DNA of 64,000 nucleotides from NCBI GenBank assembly GCA_002747455.1, contig PDPG01000043.1:1-64000 (forward strand), in the 5' to 3' direction. The number at the start of each line of letters is the position of its first letter. The stretch's first letter is position 1. Shown here piece by piece: positions 55,152 through 64,000 of this stretch. Both the position numbers and the translations under genes were made by a program. Under the pieces are notes generated by a model. The model worked only from the letters and a program-made list of their open reading frames with translations, was not told the DNA's origin and made no database searches. This DNA is from Pseudomonadota bacterium. Lineage in GTDB: Bacteria > Pseudomonadota > Gammaproteobacteria > Thiotrichales > Thiotrichaceae.

Positions 55152-55658
55152 ATGGCACAGACAAGAATTATCGGCATAGATCCCGGTTCGCGCATCACGG
55201 GTATCGGCGTGATTGATAGTGATGGCCGTCACAATACGCACGTTTACAGCACTTGTGTGCGCATGGGTAAGGAATCGTTTCCTAAGCGTCTGGGGATGAT
55301 TTATCGGGCTGTTACAGAGACGATTCAAACGTATCAACCGCAAGAAATGTCGATTGAGGCCGTCTTTGTTTCTAACAATCCGTCTTCTGCTTTAAAGCTG
55401 GGGCAGGCGCGGGGTGCGGCGATTTGTGCGGGGGTGATGAGTGGCATGATGGTACACGAATACAGCCCAAAAGAGGTGAAGCAATCGGTCGTCGGTAAGG
55501 GTGGCGCGGATAAGCAGCAAGTTCAGCATATGGTGAAGATTCTACTTAACTTGTCTGGTCGTCTGCAAATTGATACCTCCGATGCACTGGCCGTGGCGTT
55601 GAGCCACGCTCATTATGGTGCGTATAAATCCAAAATTGCACAAATAGCAAGAAGCTGA
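55152..55658 (+). CDS. ruvC: Holliday junction resolvase RuvC
   Basis: 168 residues. RuvC cuts four-way junctions during recombinational repair. The catalytic acidic residues sit in IIGIDPGSRITGIG (D7), MSIEAVFVSNN (E) and the C-terminal DTSDALAVALSHAHY (D, D). No ribosome-binding site of note (AAAAGCTTAGG upstream). First of the ruvC-ruvA-ruvB run. Confidence 0.96.
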   Translation: MAQTRIIGIDPGSRITGIGVIDSDGRHNTHVYSTCVRMGKESFPKRLGMIYRAVTETIQTYQPQEMSIEAVFVSNNPSSALKLGQARGAAICAGVMSGMMVHEYSPKEVKQSVVGKGGADKQQVQHMVKILLNLSGRLQIDTSDALAVALSHAHYGAYKSKIAQIARS

Positions 55659-55698
55659 TAACAATGCGTCCAATAATGAAACATCACGAGAGAAACGC

Positions 55699-56316
55699 AT
55701 GATAGGAATGCTCCGAGGGAAACTGGTTTATCGTCAGGCACCAGACTTGATGCTGGATGTAAATGGCGTAGGCTATGAGCTGCAAGCATCCATGATGACA
55801 TTTTATGAGCTGCCAGAATTGCATCAGGAAGTCATGCTGCATACGCACCTTATTGTGCGCGAAGATGCTCAGGTGCTTTATGCCTTCAGTTCGGTCAACG
55901 AGCGTGAATTATTTCGTACCTTATTGAAAGTGAATGGGGTCGGCCCGAAAATGGCTCTGGCAATTGTCTCTGGTATGACGGTTGGTGAGTTTGCCGAGCG
56001 GGTTCGGAGTGGTGATGTGACTGGACTCACCCGCTTACCGGGAGTAGGAAAAAAGACCGCAGAGCGTCTGATTATCGAAATGCGTGATCGCTTGGCGAAA
56101 GTCCAGCCGGATACGGAACACACAGTAGATGAACAGACAGCGCTAAATGTGCCTACTGAGCCATCTGCTAAAGTGTTGGAGGAAGAAGCGGTCAACGCTT
56201 TATTGGCATTGGGCTATAAACCCACAGAGGCTAGTCGCATGATTAGTCGTCAGGCGAATCAAGGTTTGTCCGTTGAGGTCATGATTCGTAATGCACTGAA
56301 GGATTCCTTGTCATGA
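55699..56316 (+). CDS. ruvA: Holliday junction branch-migration subunit RuvA
   Basis: 205 residues. An OB-fold first domain ([20 protein letters not shown]), two helix-hairpin-helix motifs ([31 protein letters not shown]), an acidic linker (EHTVDEQ) and a C-terminal UBA-like domain that contacts RuvB. Its stop overlaps the start of ruvB. Confidence 0.96.
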   Translation: MIGMLRGKLVYRQAPDLMLDVNGVGYELQASMMTFYELPELHQEVMLHTHLIVREDAQVLYAFSSVNERELFRTLLKVNGVGPKMALAIVSGMTVGEFAERVRSGDVTGLTRLPGVGKKTAERLIIEMRDRLAKVQPDTEHTVDEQTALNVPTEPSAKVLEEEAVNALLALGYKPTEASRMISRQANQGLSVEVMIRNALKDSLS

Positions 56317-57329
56317 TGGATGATGGTGGTCGTGTGATTTCGCCGGTAGTGGGTCTGGATGAAGTAATAACAGAGGAAAAAATTCGTCCCCAATATCTGA
56401 GTGATTACATTGGGCAGCCGGTGGTGCGTGAGCAGATGGAAATTTTTATCCCTGCGGCTAAAGCACGGGGCGAAGCGCTGGATCATGTGCTGATTTTTGG
56501 CCCACCGGGGTTAGGGAAAACCACGCTGTCCCATATTATTGCCAATGAACTAAGGGCAAATCTTCGGCAGACATCCGGCCCTGTATTGGAAAAAGCTGGT
56601 GATTTAGCCGCACTACTGACCAACCTTGAGCCTCACGATGTATTGTTTGTTGATGAAATTCATCGCTTAAGCCCTGTGGTGGAAGAAATTCTTTATCCGG
56701 CAATGGAAGATTTCCAGTTGGATATTATGATTGGTGAAGGGCCAGCCGCTCGCTCGATTAAGCTGGATTTGCCACCATTTACTTTGGTGGGTGCGACCAC
56801 TCGGGCAGGTTTGCTGACATCACCACTGCGGGATCGTTTTGGTATTGTCCAACGCTTGGAATTTTACAATGTACCTGACCTTCAATTTATCGTGACTCGT
56901 GCGGCGGGAATCTTGGGGGTGCAAATTGATGAAGGTGGCGCTTATGAGGTGGCGCGGCGGGCTCGTGGAACGCCCCGTATTGCCAACCGTTTACTGCGTC
57001 GTGTCAGGGATTATGCACAAGTTAAAGCCGGTGGTATGATTAACGCCGATATTGCCGACCAAGCCTTGAATATGCTCAATGTCGATCAGCAGGGCTTTGA
57101 CCACATGGATCGTCGCTTGTTATTGGCAGTGTTGGAAAAGTTTGAAGGTGGCCCGGTGGGGATCGACAATATCGCCGCAGCCATTGGTGAGGAGCGCGGT
57201 ACGATTGAAGACGTGTTGGAGCCGTATTTGATTCAGCAGGGTTACTTAATGCGAACCCCGCGAGGTCGGATGGCGACCCGTTTAGCGTGGGATCATTTTT
57301 CTTTGAGCATACCTGATCAAACAACCTAA
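56313..57329 (+). CDS. ruvB: Holliday junction helicase RuvB
   Basis: 338 residues. AAA+ motor of branch migration: Walker [10 protein letters not shown], Walker [13 protein letters not shown], the presensor hairpin and sensor-1 [20 protein letters not shown] (core LVGATTRAG), and the C-terminal winged helix ending [18 protein letters not shown]. Start overlaps the end of ruvA (ATGATGG), with a second ATG one codon on. Confidence 0.97.
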   Translation: MMDDGGRVISPVVGLDEVITEEKIRPQYLSDYIGQPVVREQMEIFIPAAKARGEALDHVLIFGPPGLGKTTLSHIIANELRANLRQTSGPVLEKAGDLAALLTNLEPHDVLFVDEIHRLSPVVEEILYPAMEDFQLDIMIGEGPAARSIKLDLPPFTLVGATTRAGLLTSPLRDRFGIVQRLEFYNVPDLQFIVTRAAGILGVQIDEGGAYEVARRARGTPRIANRLLRRVRDYAQVKAGGMINADIADQALNMLNVDQQGFDHMDRRLLLAVLEKFEGGPVGIDNIAAAIGEERGTIEDVLEPYLIQQGYLMRTPRGRMATRLAWDHFSLSIPDQTT

Positions 57330-57380
57330 GGTCTTGTTAATAAACTCCCCATAAGTAAAAAACGATAATCTGGAGAAGCT

Positions 57381-57827
57381 GTGTCAACCACTGAAGTCCA
57401 TTCCAATGTATTCGAATTTCCGGTTCGGGTTTATTATGAAGATACCGATGCCGGTGGTGTTGTTTACCATTCCAACTATCTGAATTTTTTCGAGCGCTGT
57501 CGAACAGAGTGGTTGCGAGAACTTGGTTATGAGCAAGATACACTGCGAGCCAATGATGGCATTGTGTTTGTGGTTCGCTCGGTGGATATCGCTTATTTAA
57601 AGCCCGCATTATTTAATCAGCAACTTATGATCACGGCTGAGGTCACATCCCTGGGCGGGAGTAGTCTGGCTGTGGCACAAACGGCACTTCACGATCGCGG
57701 GTCGGGAGATGTTGAGGTGTTAGTCCGCGGCAATGTCGGCCTAGTCTGTGTTGACGTTAATCGATTTAAACCAACACGAATTCCTGAAGCAATCAGGAAA
57801 TCTTTGAATACTACGGGGAAGCCTTGA
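57381..57827 (+). CDS. ybgC: Tol-Pal-associated acyl-CoA thioesterase YbgC
   Basis: 148 residues, hotdog fold. The catalytic stretch YYEDTDAGGVVYHSNYLNFF contains the Asp of the 4-HBA-CoA-thioesterase type active site. YbgC hydrolyses acyl-CoA and sits first in tol-pal operons. GTG start at 57381 after a GGAGAAG ribosome-binding site. It abuts tolQ with no gap. Confidence 0.94.
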   Translation: MSTTEVHSNVFEFPVRVYYEDTDAGGVVYHSNYLNFFERCRTEWLRELGYEQDTLRANDGIVFVVRSVDIAYLKPALFNQQLMITAEVTSLGGSSLAVAQTALHDRGSGDVEVLVRGNVGLVCVDVNRFKPTRIPEAIRKSLNTTGKP

Positions 57828-58508
57828 ATGTCATTCGATCACTCAATTCTGTCACTCATACTGAAAGCCAGTATCGTTGTTCAGGTCATCATGGGGTTAT
57901 TGCTGCTGGTCTCGCTGATCTCATGGACAATCATTCTGTTTAAATCATCACAAATTGGTCGGGCACGACGTAAGCAGGAAAAGTTCGAGAAGCGCTTTTG
58001 GAGTGGCGTGTCGTTAGATAAGTTGTATGACGACCTGTCAACTAAAACCAGCAGGAGTGGCTTAGAAACCATGTTCTTCAGTGGCTACCACGAGTATCTG
58101 AGGGCGCGTCATACTGATGCTGGTTTGCAAGTACCTGCAGTTGTGGGCGCCCAGCGGGCGATGCGCGTTGCCGAGTCGCGCGAGTTAGAGAAGCTGGAAG
58201 GTCATTTATCGTTTTTGGCAACAGTTGGTTCAACCAGTCCTTATGTGGGATTATTTGGAACGGTCTGGGGGATTATGAACTCGTTTCTGTCGCTGGGACA
58301 AATGCAACAGGCATCATTGGCAGTTGTTGCGCCGGGTATTGCGGAGGCATTGATTGCAACGGCAATGGGTCTGTTTGCGGCGATTCCGGCGGTTATTGCC
58401 TACAACAAGTTTGGTGATGGTGTGGATCGGGTTGCGGCGAGTTATGAAAACTTTCGAGAAGAGTTCACTACCTTGCTGGAACGTCACAGTAATCGTTCCG
58501 GAGCATAA
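57828..58508 (+). CDS. tolQ: Tol-Pal protein TolQ
   Basis: 226 residues, MotA/ExbB-type proton channel subunit with three TM helices (about 12-36, 132-152, 168-190). The motif TVGSTSPYVGLFGTVWGIM marks helix 2 and GIAEALIATAMGLFAAIPAV helix 3. With TolR it energises TolA from the proton gradient during cell constriction. Confidence 0.95.
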   Translation: MSFDHSILSLILKASIVVQVIMGLLLLVSLISWTIILFKSSQIGRARRKQEKFEKRFWSGVSLDKLYDDLSTKTSRSGLETMFFSGYHEYLRARHTDAGLQVPAVVGAQRAMRVAESRELEKLEGHLSFLATVGSTSPYVGLFGTVWGIMNSFLSLGQMQQASLAVVAPGIAEALIATAMGLFAAIPAVIAYNKFGDGVDRVAASYENFREEFTTLLERHSNRSGA

Positions 58509-58510
58509 CC

Positions 58511-58939
58511 ATGACGCGTCGTAAACGGGGCGGAAGGCGCTCAATGGCCGATATGAATGTGGTTCCCTATATTGATGTGATGCTGGTATTACTGGTGATC
58601 TTTATGGTGACAGCGCCGATGATGCAAACTGGCGTAGAGCTTAATTTGCCAAATGCTGATACCGCGCCGCTTGTGAACGACAGCGACAGCAGTGCGATGG
58701 TGATTTCTGTGGATGATACCGGTCAATACTTTGTGGCTGGGAGTGACCCATTGGACATTGAAGCGTTGCGTGATTTGATCAATCGTGAGCTCAGTCGTTC
58801 AAAAACCAAGCCGATTTATATTCGTGCCGATGAGCAAGTTGTCTATCGCTATTTGATACAGGCGGTGGCTGTTGCGCAGCAGGCGGGTGCCAGTAATGTT
58901 GGCCTAGTGACTGATCCAGAAGCACTCCAGAGCAAATGA
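58511..58939 (+). CDS. tolR: Tol-Pal protein TolR
   Basis: 142 residues, ExbD-type. The N-terminal TM helix carries the proton-carrying Asp in VVPYIDVMLVLLVIFMV, followed by a periplasmic dimerisation domain. It starts two bases after the tolQ stop and overlaps tolA by four bases. Confidence 0.95.
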   Translation: MTRRKRGGRRSMADMNVVPYIDVMLVLLVIFMVTAPMMQTGVELNLPNADTAPLVNDSDSSAMVISVDDTGQYFVAGSDPLDIEALRDLINRELSRSKTKPIYIRADEQVVYRYLIQAVAVAQQAGASNVGLVTDPEALQSK

Positions 58940-60378
58940 TGGGAACCATATTCAGGCATCCACTGGCGTTTTTACTGGCTGTGCTTTTGCATGTGCTAGT
59001 AGCCTTGCTTTTTGTGGTGAGCTTTGATTTTCATCTTATCGAAAATTCTGCGGGTAAGCCGTCACCAATCAAGGTAATGCTGAGTACTCAGCTAATGGAT
59101 GAATTACCCTTGGAACCAGCATCGACCACTAAAGATGTGTCCTCGCAAGCGGAGGAGATTGTTCGTCGGGTTGAACAAGAAAAGCGTGAAAAAGAACAAG
59201 CTGCAAGGGCTGAGGAAGCCCGTTTAGCGAAGGAGGCAGCCGAAAAAGCATCTAAAGAAGCGGCGGCAAAAGCAGCGGCGGAGAAGGCGCGTCAACAAAA
59301 AATTGCTGAAGCGGCAAAACGTGCCGCAGCAGCGTCGGCAGCTTTAGCGGCCAAGAGAGCCGAGGAGGCCCGAAAAGCAGCACAAGCCAGAAAAGTGAAA
59401 GAAGCCGCATGGGCAAAAGCGGCGGTAGAGGAGAAAGCTCGCAGGGAAAAAGCAGAGGCCGAGGCAAAGCGCCAAAAAGAGATTGCAGCAGCTAAGGCCC
59501 GCGCCGAGGCGATTAAACGTCGCCAAGAGAAAGAAGCGGCAATGGCCAAGGCGAAGGCTGAGAAGGAAGCGGAAGCATTACGGGCAAAGCGGCAAAGAGA
59601 AAAGCAGGCTAGGATTGCCAAGCAAAAAGCCGAACAAGAGGCGCGTGAGAAGGAGGCTGAGCGCAAACGTGCCGAAGCGGAGCGGGTGCGTCGGGAAAAA
59701 GAAGCTAAGGCGGAGCGTGAGCGCTTGGAAAAGGAAAAAGCAGAGAAAGCATTAATTGCGAAACGACGCGCAAAGTTTGAAGCAAAAAAGAAAGAAGAAG
59801 CGGAAAAGAAGAAAGAAGCTGAAGCGAAGGCGAAAGCAGAAAAAGCTCGACTAGCTGCTGAGAAAAAGCGTCAGGCAGAAGAGGCAAAAAAGGCGGCCGA
59901 AGCGCGAAAAGCCAAGGCATTAGCCGAAAAGAAGCGAAAAGAAGCAGAGGCAAAGCGTGCGGCAGAAGCCAGAAAAAAGGCAGAAGCTGCTAAAAAGGCG
60001 AAAGCAGAAGCGGAGCGTAAGCGCATTGAGGCGGCAAGGCGACGTGCAGCGGAGAAACGTAAAGCGGCTGCTGCAGCTGCCGAGCGGCAACGGCGGGCCG
60101 CTATACAGGCTCAAAAAGTGGCCCGAGATCGATGGGGTAAGCAGATTGAGCAGCATGTAAAGCAGCGCTGGTATCCGCCTCCGGGGAGTGGTGGTCAGGT
60201 TGCCAAGGTCAGACTGCAAGTCAGCTCCAGTGGCTATATAAAGGGCCAGATTCAGTTCTTGCAATGCAGAGATCCCGGTTTTTGTGCTTCAATTCGTGAT
60301 GCGTTTGCACGCTCAGAGCCATTACCAAGTCCGCCACGTAATGTGCTGGACAGAACACTTATGATTACGATGGATTAA
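58936..60378 (+). CDS. tolA: Tol-Pal protein TolA
   Basis: 480 residues. One TM helix (about 8-32), then a very long Ala/Lys/Glu-rich alpha-helix to about 390 that spans the periplasm, and a compact C-terminal domain (RWGKQIEQHVKQRWYPP...) that contacts TolB and Pal. It links the inner and outer membrane. The purine-rich, low-complexity coding causes long spurious frames on the other strand. Confidence 0.93.
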   Translation: MMGTIFRHPLAFLLAVLLHVLVALLFVVSFDFHLIENSAGKPSPIKVMLSTQLMDELPLEPASTTKDVSSQAEEIVRRVEQEKREKEQAARAEEARLAKEAAEKASKEAAAKAAAEKARQQKIAEAAKRAAAASAALAAKRAEEARKAAQARKVKEAAWAKAAVEEKARREKAEAEAKRQKEIAAAKARAEAIKRRQEKEAAMAKAKAEKEAEALRAKRQREKQARIAKQKAEQEAREKEAERKRAEAERVRREKEAKAERERLEKEKAEKALIAKRRAKFEAKKKEEAEKKKEAEAKAKAEKARLAAEKKRQAEEAKKAAEARKAKALAEKKRKEAEAKRAAEARKKAEAAKKAKAEAERKRIEAARRRAAEKRKAAAAAAERQRRAAIQAQKVARDRWGKQIEQHVKQRWYPPPGSGGQVAKVRLQVSSSGYIKGQIQFLQCRDPGFCASIRDAFARSEPLPSPPRNVLDRTLMITMD

Positions 60379-60380
60379 AT

Positions 60381-61637
60381 ATGAAAATTAATAAACTATT
60401 CCGTAGCTTGATATTGTTGTTAGTGCTGTCGATGGTCGGCTCAGCATGGGCAGATTTGGAGTTAAGAATATCGAAAACCAGTAATCGTGGTATTCCGATT
60501 GTGATCGCTCCCATCGACGGTGGCGCGCATGCCATTATTGAGGCCGATCTAAATCGCAGTGGCCGTTTTAAAATCGTGAGTTCAAAGCGTGCGACAAATA
60601 TGGCTACCTTTGGAGCAAAGCTGGATCCTGCTCGTTTAAAAATGTTGGGTGCGGCATTTTTGGTGCGTGGTCGCCGTACTCAGGCTGGTTTGGATGTTGA
60701 GCTGATTTCAACGGCAACGGGGCGACGGGATGCCAGTTATCGGATTGCTAACCAACCTAATCCGCGACGCGTTGCCCATCAGGCGGCAGATAGGATATTT
60801 GAACAGTTGATAAAGGTCAAAGGGGCGTTTGATACCCGTTTGGCCTATGTGACGGTTACTGGTCGAGCCGCGGGGAATCGAGTGTATCGTTTGTATGTGT
60901 CTGACGCGGATGGTTATAATCCACGCGTGATACTCACATCGCATAAGCCTGTGATGTCACCAAGTTGGTCATATGATGGAAGTCAGGTTGCTTATGTGTC
61001 CTTTGAGCGAGGTACCCCCGCTGTCTATGTTCAGAATATCTATTCAGGACAAAAGCGCATGGTATCTGCTCGTAAAGGGATCAATGGTGCGCCGAGTTGG
61101 TCACCGGATGGTAAGAAACTGGCGTTGAGCTTGTCGGTTGATGGGAATCCTGAGATTTATGTGCTTAGTTTGCACAATGGTGCGTTTAAGCGATTGACGA
61201 ATTCCAGAGCGATTGACACCGAGCCAAATTGGACGCAGGATGGGCGTTCGATTATATTCACCTCTGATCGTGGTGGTCGCCCACAACTGTATGAAATATC
61301 AGCAAATGGAGGTGGGGCTAAGCGGGTGACTTATGACGGAAGTTATAATTCCTCTGCTGATGTCAAGGGCGATAAAATAGCATTCATACGGCGTGTTTCT
61401 GGTGCGTTTCGTGTTGCTGTTAAGGATCGTGGTAGACGTGGTGCAAATATAGTGTCAGATGGGCGATTAGATGAGTCACCCTCATTTGCGCCGAATGCGA
61501 CAATGGTGGTGTACGCAACACAAAACAATGGGCGTGGTACATTGTCGGTCGTGAGTGATAATGGCTATGCGAGGCAGGAATTATTTTCACCGGCGGGTGA
61601 AGTGCGGGAGCCTGCGTGGTCACCTTATTTAAGATAA
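60381..61637 (+). CDS. tolB: Tol-Pal protein TolB
   Basis: 418 residues. Signal peptide to about residue 26 (LVLSMVGSAWA-D), an N-terminal domain with VIAPIDGG, and a six-bladed beta-propeller of repeated SPSWSYDGSQVAYVS- or PNWTQDGRSIIFTS-like blades. TolB binds Pal in the periplasm and releases it when pulled by TolA. Two bases after tolA. Confidence 0.95.
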   Translation: MKINKLFRSLILLLVLSMVGSAWADLELRISKTSNRGIPIVIAPIDGGAHAIIEADLNRSGRFKIVSSKRATNMATFGAKLDPARLKMLGAAFLVRGRRTQAGLDVELISTATGRRDASYRIANQPNPRRVAHQAADRIFEQLIKVKGAFDTRLAYVTVTGRAAGNRVYRLYVSDADGYNPRVILTSHKPVMSPSWSYDGSQVAYVSFERGTPAVYVQNIYSGQKRMVSARKGINGAPSWSPDGKKLALSLSVDGNPEIYVLSLHNGAFKRLTNSRAIDTEPNWTQDGRSIIFTSDRGGRPQLYEISANGGGAKRVTYDGSYNSSADVKGDKIAFIRRVSGAFRVAVKDRGRRGANIVSDGRLDESPSFAPNATMVVYATQNNGRGTLSVVSDNGYARQELFSPAGEVREPAWSPYLR

Positions 61638-61650
61638 AAGGAAAACCTAA

Positions 61651-62457
61651 ATGAATTCGAATAAATGGATAGTCCCTTTAGTTGCAGCGAGTGTTCTGGT
61701 GATCAGTGGTTGTTCCCAGACTCAACAGTCGGTTAAACCTGCCAATGCAGCGAATAGAATTACAACGGGCACTGGCGCAAGGGTGGGCGCTAATACAGTG
61801 GGCTTAATTCCGGGAAGTCGTCGCGGTGTGACAACTGCAGGTAGTGCGTTGCGTGGCTCTGGCGGTTTGGGTGGAAGCAGCCGATCAAGCTTTGGGGGGG
61901 CTACCAGCTCACGTTATGGTGGTGCGACTAGTTCCAGCTATGTTGGCGGACGCGGTAATTTGGCCAACGGTATTGGCTCAGGGTCAAGCAGCAGTGGTTT
62001 TGGTAGTGGGGGAGGTGATTCAGCGGACAATCTCGTTGGTTCTGGTAACTTCGATAACCGTATCGGTGGTGCGGGTTCTGGCGACTATAAAGTGACGGAT
62101 TTGAATGATCCGAACAGCATTTTGTCACGCAGGGTGATTTATTTTGCTTATGATCAGTCAACCATTGAGCCAGAATATTTTGAAATTTTAGATGCTCACT
62201 CTGAACTATTGGCCAGTAATCCGAATCTCACTGTTAGGTTGGAGGGGCACGCTGATGAACGTGGTTCTCGCGAGTATAACGTTGCGCTGTCCGAGCGCCG
62301 TGCCAAGTCTGTGGAGCAGTTTATGGATTTGAAGGGTGTGGGGGCAGAGCAAACACAAACGGTTGCATACGGTGAAGAAGATCCAATTGACCCAGGTCAC
62401 AACGAGGCAGCGTGGAGCAAAAATCGCCGTGTGGAGATCAAATACATAGGACGATAA
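61651..62457 (+). CDS. pal: Peptidoglycan-associated lipoprotein Pal with an unusually long Gly/Ser linker
   Basis: 268 residues, about 100 more than typical Pal. Signal peptide with lipobox ISGC (Cys near 21), next residue Ser, so outer-membrane sorting is expected. Residues about 35-150 form a Gly/Ser/Arg-rich low-complexity linker (GGLGGSSRSSFGG, GSSSSGFGSGGG). The OmpA-like domain follows: IYFAYDQSTIEPEYFEILD, VRLEGHADERGSREYN with the peptidoglycan-binding Asp/Arg, and NRRVEIKYIGR at the end. It anchors the outer membrane to peptidoglycan. Confidence 0.94.
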   Translation: MNSNKWIVPLVAASVLVISGCSQTQQSVKPANAANRITTGTGARVGANTVGLIPGSRRGVTTAGSALRGSGGLGGSSRSSFGGATSSRYGGATSSSYVGGRGNLANGIGSGSSSSGFGSGGGDSADNLVGSGNFDNRIGGAGSGDYKVTDLNDPNSILSRRVIYFAYDQSTIEPEYFEILDAHSELLASNPNLTVRLEGHADERGSREYNVALSERRAKSVEQFMDLKGVGAEQTQTVAYGEEDPIDPGHNEAAWSKNRRVEIKYIGR

Positions 62458-62458
62458 T

Positions 62459-63355
62459 ATGCTTTATGCTTTACGCAGGTCTTTGATTGCGTCAGGGGTT
62501 CTGGCTGCACTGGTGATACCGCCGGTGCAGGCGGTATCACCGGATGAATTGTTTGAAGTACTACAGCGGATTGAGTCTCTGGAAAATGAGGTTCGTTTTC
62601 TTCGTGGTGAAAATGAGCGGCTTCGTTATGACATCGAAGATGTGAAGAATACTCAGAAATCAACATTTATCAGGATTGATGACCGCATGGATGATTTGTT
62701 TCGTGCGGTGAACACCGCAACATCTAAAATGTCGGCGCCTGCTTCATCGCAGCTCCCTGCATCTCCGGCGGTTGTACCCAAAAAAGCGCCGCAGCGAAAG
62801 TCCTTGCCACAAGTGAAGGCACCGACGCCATCAGTGGTTGCCCCGGTTGTGGCGACGAAGAAAGGTGCAGCCGTAACCAAGGTGGAGTCAGCGACTAAAA
62901 AGACCGCTTCTGCGGATAAGGCGGTAACGCCGGTCAATCTTAGTCAAGCAGTAATTCCGGGCGTGAGCCGTGTTGAGCAAGCAGCGTATCAGGCTGCACT
63001 TAGGAAGATAAAGAGCCATCCAACAGCGGCAATGACACAGTTGCGTGGTTTTCTAAAGAAGCATCCCAAAAGCCCTTTAGCTGGAAATGCACAATTCTTG
63101 CTAGGGGAAATGATGTATGACAGTCGCAACTATCAGGGAGCGATTGATGAGTTTGTTGCAGTGTTGCAGGGCTATAAAGCGAGTCCAAAAGCGCCAGATG
63201 CGGCCATTAAGCTCGGTTTGAGCTTTTACGAAATGAAAAACTGGGTTTATGCACGTCGTACTCTGGAAGATGTTGTGCGCAACTATCCGAAAACGAAAGC
63301 GGCAACATTGGCACAAGCGCGGCTTAAAAAAATGAAAGCGGACAACCTATACTGA
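62459..63355 (+). CDS. cpoB: Cell division coordinator CpoB (YbgF)
   Basis: 298 residues. Signal peptide to about 25, then a trimerising coiled coil (LFEVLQRIESLENEVRFLRG), a Pro/Ala/Lys-rich linker (about 95-165) and TPR repeats (YQAALRKIKSHPTAAMTQLR, GNAQFLLGEMMYDSRNYQGA). CpoB links Tol to PBP1B-driven septal peptidoglycan synthesis. Last gene of the tol-pal run, followed by a terminator. Confidence 0.92.
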   Translation: MLYALRRSLIASGVLAALVIPPVQAVSPDELFEVLQRIESLENEVRFLRGENERLRYDIEDVKNTQKSTFIRIDDRMDDLFRAVNTATSKMSAPASSQLPASPAVVPKKAPQRKSLPQVKAPTPSVVAPVVATKKGAAVTKVESATKKTASADKAVTPVNLSQAVIPGVSRVEQAAYQAALRKIKSHPTAAMTQLRGFLKKHPKSPLAGNAQFLLGEMMYDSRNYQGAIDEFVAVLQGYKASPKAPDAAIKLGLSFYEMKNWVYARRTLEDVVRNYPKTKAATLAQARLKKMKADNLY

Positions 63356-63420
63356 GTTCACTTGTATACGGTGCCATTGGGTTATATTTCTAGTGGAAAG
63401 GGTTGGTGGACAGTGTGGTT

Positions 63421-63455
63421 AAAAAAAATCCTGATCATTGATCAGGATTTTTTGT
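63421..63455. terminator. Bidirectional intrinsic terminator between cpoB and rplI
   Basis: A-run, AATCCTGATC, ATT loop, GATCAGGATT and T-run. Perfect stem that can stop both converging transcripts. Confidence 0.88.
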
Positions 63456-63482
63456 TTTGCTTACTCGGCGACGCGAATAAAA

Positions 63483-63986
63483 TTAGTCTTCGTCAACGAA
63501 TGTTCCGATTGATTCCGCTCTTTCAACGACTTCAACAACATTGCTGGACTGAACGATTACTTTAACGGTTGCATTAACGTCTGTGTGTAGGTGGATGCCT
63601 ACTTCGTACTCGCCGATATTGCGGATAGGGCCTTCTGGCATACGCACGTCACGACGCTCAACTTCAAAACCAAGCGCTTGAAGTGCCTCAGCGACTTCGT
63701 GGTTTGTAATGGAGCCGAACAGCTTGCCTTCCTGGCCAGTATTTGCTTCCAGGGTAATCTCTGTGCCATCCATTTTCGCACGAATTGCCTCAGCAGCAGC
63801 AGTGGCTTCAGCGGCAGCCTTCTCTAGCTCGGCACGAATTTCTTCAAATGCTTCGATATTAGCTTTCGTTGCGATTTTTGCCTTACGACGTGGCACCAAA
63901 AAGTTACGTGCATAACCGGCACGTACGCTGACAATCTCACCCAAAGCGCCGAGATTATCAATTTTTTCCATTAAAATTACTTGCAT
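63483..63986 (-). CDS. rplI: 50S ribosomal protein L9 with acidic C-terminal extension
   Basis: 167 residues versus about 149 in most bacteria. The N-domain MQVILMEKIDNLGALGEIVS and GYARNFLVPRRKA binds 23S rRNA, a long connecting helix follows, and the C-domain carries GKLFGSITNHEVAEALQALG. After the usual end (VKVIVQSS) an extra 18 or so residues (NVVEVVERAESIGTFVDED) follow. AGGTGAT lies seven bases before the ATG. It is normally last in rpsF-rpsR-rplI, which would lie off the right edge. Confidence 0.94.
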   Translation of the reverse strand: MQVILMEKIDNLGALGEIVSVRAGYARNFLVPRRKAKIATKANIEAFEEIRAELEKAAAEATAAAEAIRAKMDGTEITLEANTGQEGKLFGSITNHEVAEALQALGFEVERRDVRMPEGPIRNIGEYEVGIHLHTDVNATVKVIVQSSNVVEVVERAESIGTFVDED

Positions 63987-64000
63987 GATAAATCACCTAG

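Noticed and set aside
59252..60264. Long Leu/Ser-rich frames opposite tolA
   Set aside because: They are antisense shadows of the purine-rich Ala/Lys/Glu helix of TolA.

Overview
The window is a stretch of Gram-negative, gammaproteobacterial-type chromosome. The evidence is a complete ruvCAB plus ybgC-tolQRAB-pal-cpoB block, the LptF/LptG lipopolysaccharide exporter pair, an LpxL-type acyltransferase, a prokaryotic DNA polymerase II, type IV pilus genes pilBCD and a type II secretion block gspKLMN. By eye the GC content is moderate, a little under 50%. A DsrE2-like sulfur-carrier protein, a YfhL/Alvin-type 2[4Fe-4S] ferredoxin, a relic of a TauE/SafE anion exporter and FolE2 would fit a sulfur-oxidising lineage such as Thiotrichales. 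That placement is inference with low confidence. No rRNA, tRNA, CRISPR array, prophage or intact transposase was seen.

Layout. 1-8.4 kb: tail of a cation transporter, RluA-type pseudouridine synthase, D-2-hydroxyacid dehydrogenase, a secreted ricin-type lectin, a DUF6714-like gene broken by a 19-bp tandem duplication, a NarL-type two-component pair whose kinase carries a PDZ-like segment, and a NodB-like protein with three C-terminal repeats. 8.4-18 kb: clpB, a 700-bp non-coding region (short repeat element plus a probable sigma-54-dependent small RNA), zapD, coaE, a DUF2853 gene, folE2, a pabB-pabC fusion, an RDD membrane protein and a zinc-free L31. 18.4-30 kb: a 1888-residue exported repeat protein, dsrE2, yaaA, ferredoxin, polB, ybaK, an ankyrin protein, a second copy of the short element and an exporter relic. 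30-45.7 kb: slt-gspK-gspL-gspM-gspN, rsgA, a small cytochrome c, an M48 protease, orn, yheS, yccA, mliC, an orphan SF1 helicase, apaH and a tail-anchored unknown. 45.8-55 kb: the third copy of the element abutting a glycosyltransferase, lptF-lptG, lpxL, a lytic transglycosylase, a highly structured non-coding stretch, and pilB-pilC-pilD. 55-64 kb: ruvCAB, ybgC-tolQRAB-pal-cpoB, and rplI on the opposite strand.

How it fits together. Most genes are housekeeping, with envelope biogenesis as a clear theme: Tol-Pal, Lpt, lipid A acylation, two lytic transglycosylases, T2SS and T4P. The exported lectin is a plausible T2SS client (inference). The most interesting non-standard items are: (1) a compact intergenic unit at 11575-11877 with tandem activator-like inverted repeats, a near-consensus -24/-12 promoter, an A-rich AAN-repeat RNA and an intrinsic terminator, resembling a CrcZ-type Hfq/Crc-sequestering sRNA; (2) a three-copy, roughly 92-bp MITE-like family, one copy abutting a gene relic and one supplying a stop codon; (3) a structured intergenic region at 50783-50980 with competing helices; (4) the slt-gspKLMN cluster with overlapping start/stop codons throughout; (5) the 19-bp duplication that breaks and could restore the DUF6714-like gene.
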